A program made the position numbers and the translations under genes. This document shows, in pieces, positions 5,514 to 6,628 of a stretch of DNA of 6,628 nt. The notes under the pieces were generated by a model. The model was given only the letters and a program-made list of their open reading frames with translations, was not told where the DNA came from and did no database searches. Within the stretch, counting starts at the first letter, position 1, and every line of letters starts with the position of its first letter. The DNA is from Oscillospiraceae bacterium (lineage in GTDB: Bacteria; Bacillota; Clostridia; Oscillospirales; Ruminococcaceae). The stretch covers positions 1 through 6,628 of the forward strand of contig JAEDLA010000085.1 of the NCBI GenBank assembly GCA_016295545.1. The letters are read 5' to 3'.

Positions 5514-5924
5514 TTAATATTGATGTGAAAGCGTTCTATGTGATGCAGTATTAAATCGCATACGTATGGCTGAACACAGATAATATGCCGGTATACAGAG
5601 GAAAAACCACGCTGCTGAAAAGGGCAGGCAGATTTGCCCCATAACGTTGAAGGGGACTGTTGAGTAGTCCCAGACCTGCCAGTCCATAATGATATTTACA
5701 AAAATACCTACGGCGAATTCAATTGACGTAATTATAAATGTTCCGATAAAACAGCTCTTTATCAGCGTCATAGTGCGGCGGCAGTTTATGGCATAAAGTA
5801 TTGTCAGGACAGCTCCGCCGGTGAGAGCCATTGTCCAGTGGGTGTAGCCACGATTGATTATTTCAATCATGCTGTATATAAAATAGCCCATGAGAAAGGC
5901 AAAAATCCCTTGTGAAAATTTCAT
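5514..5924 (-). CDS. CmpB-like putative ABC-transporter type IV membrane protein
   Basis: A 136-residue integral membrane protein with hydrophobic segments at about residues 5-24, 29-46, 53-76 and 97-119. Its conserved blocks fit the family named 'putative ABC-transporter type IV' (PF06541): NRGYTHWTMALTGG (24-37), a glutamate in the third helix followed by VGIFVNI (E69, 72-78), WQVWDYS (82-88) and FNVMGQICLPFS (92-103). The biochemical role of this family is not established, and no ATPase partner is seen here. The frame extends upstream to a TTG at 5969, but the ATG at 5924 has GAGGT (minus strand, 5935-5939) and starts just before the first helix, so it is preferred. The gene is convergent with the lipase gene and divergent from malQ. 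I found no clear promoter for it in 5925-6082. A plus-strand promoter lies just beyond its 3' end. Confidence 0.85.
   Translation of the reverse strand: MKFSQGIFAFLMGYFIYSMIEIINRGYTHWTMALTGGAVLTILYAINCRRTMTLIKSCFIGTFIITSIEFAVGIFVNIIMDWQVWDYSTVPFNVMGQICLPFSAAWFFLCIPAYYLCSAIRMRFNTASHRTLSHQY
5526..5539 (+). promoter_or_regulatory. Possible cre / LacI-family operator box
   Basis: TGAAAGCGTTCTAT fits 12 of 14 positions of the degenerate Firmicutes catabolite-responsive element TGWAANCGNTNWCA, missing only the final CA. It lies about 7-20 nt after the predicted start of the 5484-5512 promoter, where a bound repressor would block transcription. Control by CcpA or a MalR-like regulator would suit malQ. 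Against it, the box also lies in the C-terminal codons of the minus-strand gene, and the degenerate pattern arises by chance fairly often. Confidence 0.3.
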
Positions 5925-5953
5925 TCTGAAATACCTCGCAGTTTGTTTTATTA

Positions 5954-6053
5954 CCGGTTTCCGCAGCAATGTCAGCGGAAATCCGGAATTATCTGTGTCT
6001 TATTATGCTCCGGAAAGGAGCTTTTATTCCGGCTGCTGCTGTTTTTGCGGCAG
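5954..6053 (+). promoter_or_regulatory. Hairpin-dense leader upstream of malQ
   Basis: Several inverted repeats fill the gap between the divergent genes. CCGGTTTCCGC (5954-5964) pairs with GCGGAAATCCGG (5975-5986) with one bulge. GCTCC-ggaaa-GGAGC (6007-6021) is followed by TTTTATT (6022-6028) and looks like a small terminator. CCGGAA (6010-6015), or the CCGGAA at 5983-5988, can instead pair with TTCCGG (6027-6032), which would break the terminator-like fold. CTGCTG (6036-6041) can pair with CGGCAG (6048-6053, one wobble). The malQ ribosome site AAAGGAG (6067-6073) follows. An attenuator is possible, but no known riboswitch class or leader peptide is recognised. Confidence 0.35.
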
Positions 6054-6082
6054 TGAATATCCGTGCAAAGGAGTTTGATAAA

Positions 6083-6628
6083 ATGAGAAAAGGCTGTATT
6101 TTAATGCATATTTCAAGCCTGCCGTCTGAGTATGGTATCGGAAAAATGGGAAAAAGTGCTTTTGAATTTGTGGAATTTCTGAAAAAAAGCGGCATAAAGT
6201 GCTGGCAGATACTTCCCCTTTCTCCCACAAGCTACGGAGATTCTCCCTACCAGTCATTTTCGGTCAATGCCGGTAATCCGTACTTTATTGACTTTGAAAT
6301 ACTGGAAAAGGACGGACTTCTGCAGTTCCGTGACTATGCAGATATCCAGTGGGAAAGTGCTCCCGACCGTGTTGACTACAGCATAATTTATGAGCATTGC
6401 TTTGATGTTCTGAGAATTGCCTATAATAATTTTAAGCCTTCAAAATTTCCGGATTACAGAAAATTCTGCACGGAGAACAAGGCGTGGCTTGATGAGTATG
6501 CCCTGTTTATGTCACTGAAAAAGCACTTTGATATGAAGAGCTGGTTGGATTGGCCTGACGAAAGGGCAAGAAAAAGGGAGAAGGATGCTCTGGATCACTA
6601 CAAGGATATCCTTTCAGATGATATATTC
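6083..6628 (+). CDS. malQ: 4-alpha-glucanotransferase (GH77), 5' part, cut by window end
   Basis: The first 182 residues of an enzyme usually about 500 long; the frame is still open at the last base. MalQ (amylomaltase, disproportionating enzyme) moves alpha-1,4-glucan segments between maltodextrins in cytoplasmic starch, maltose or glycogen metabolism. Family blocks visible are SSLPSEYGIG (11-20), WQILPLSPTSYGDSPYQSFS (41-60), NAGNP (62-66), and DEYALFMSLKKHF (137-149) followed by WLDWP (154-158). The catalytic Asp/Glu residues lie beyond the window, so activity cannot be judged. The start ATG has AAAGGAG at 6067-6073, 9 nt away. No good promoter lies within the 158 nt before it. The best candidate is at 5484-5512, about 560 nt upstream across the oppositely oriented CmpB-like gene. 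Confidence 0.93.
   Translation, partial: MRKGCILMHISSLPSEYGIGKMGKSAFEFVEFLKKSGIKCWQILPLSPTSYGDSPYQSFSVNAGNPYFIDFEILEKDGLLQFRDYADIQWESAPDRVDYSIIYEHCFDVLRIAYNNFKPSKFPDYRKFCTENKAWLDEYALFMSLKKHFDMKSWLDWPDERARKREKDALDHYKDILSDDIF

Noticed and set aside
5559..5568. CATACGTATG palindrome as an operator
   Set aside because: It lies in the codons for the C-terminal end of the CmpB-like protein and is short enough to occur by chance.
5925..5969. TTG start giving a 151-residue CmpB-like protein on the minus strand
   Set aside because: There is no ribosome site before it, while the ATG at 5924 has GAGGT at good spacing and begins just before the first membrane helix.
5890..6078. Plus-strand 62-codon reading frame before malQ
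   Set aside because: It is mostly antisense to the CmpB-like gene and hairpin leader, has no ribosome site and no family features. A leader peptide is not excluded but has no support.

Overview
The window looks like chromosomal DNA from a low-to-moderate GC Gram-positive anaerobe of the Clostridia, most like a Ruminococcus-type gut or rumen bacterium. This rests on strong Shine-Dalgarno sites (AGGAGG, AAAGGAG), near-consensus sigma-A promoters, an indolepyruvate oxidoreductase / phenylacetate-CoA ligase / ACT-domain cluster, a CmpB-like membrane protein and a GH77 glucanotransferase. The assignment is inferred from gene content, not from a marker gene.

Left part (1-3377): an aryl-acid module. 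A short intergenic repeat (6-88) leads into an unrecognised four-helix membrane protein (121-717). Only 19 bp later comes iorB (737-1309, beta subunit of indolepyruvate:ferredoxin oxidoreductase), then paaK (1378-2685, aryl-acetate CoA ligase). A 266-bp gap follows, filled by a composite hairpin element (2740-2912) whose tail is a second copy of the 6-88 repeat. After it comes a tandem ACT-domain protein (2952-3377). PaaK would make aryl-acetyl-CoA from phenyl- or indoleacetate, and IorAB would interconvert aryl-acetyl-CoA + CO2 and the aryl-pyruvate, giving a salvage route to Phe/Trp/Tyr or its reverse. The ACT protein is a plausible amino-acid sensor for this module. The partner gene iorA is not in the window and may lie to the left.

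Middle (3378-5415): a very good sigma-A promoter (3525-3552) drives a small zinc-ribbon protein (3601-4035), which ends at a strong intrinsic terminator (4043-4076). The next gene, a membrane-anchored lipase-like alpha/beta hydrolase (4087-5415), begins only 10 nt after the terminator's T-tract.

Right part (5416-6628): a minus-strand CmpB-like membrane protein (5514-5924) is divergent from the 5' part of malQ (6083 to the window end). A near-consensus extended -10 promoter (5484-5512), with a cre/LacI-like box just downstream, lies past the 3' end of the minus-strand gene and points through it toward malQ. The malQ mRNA may therefore carry a ~560-nt leader antisense to its neighbour. The leader proximal to malQ is dense in mutually exclusive hairpins.

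The signals most worth following are the two-copy modular repeat (conserved flanks, a variable middle of fixed length, both copies in gene leaders), the antisense malQ leader, and the unknown membrane protein coupled to iorB. No tRNA, rRNA, CRISPR array, transposase or phage gene was seen, and no stretch over 300 bp lacks a gene.
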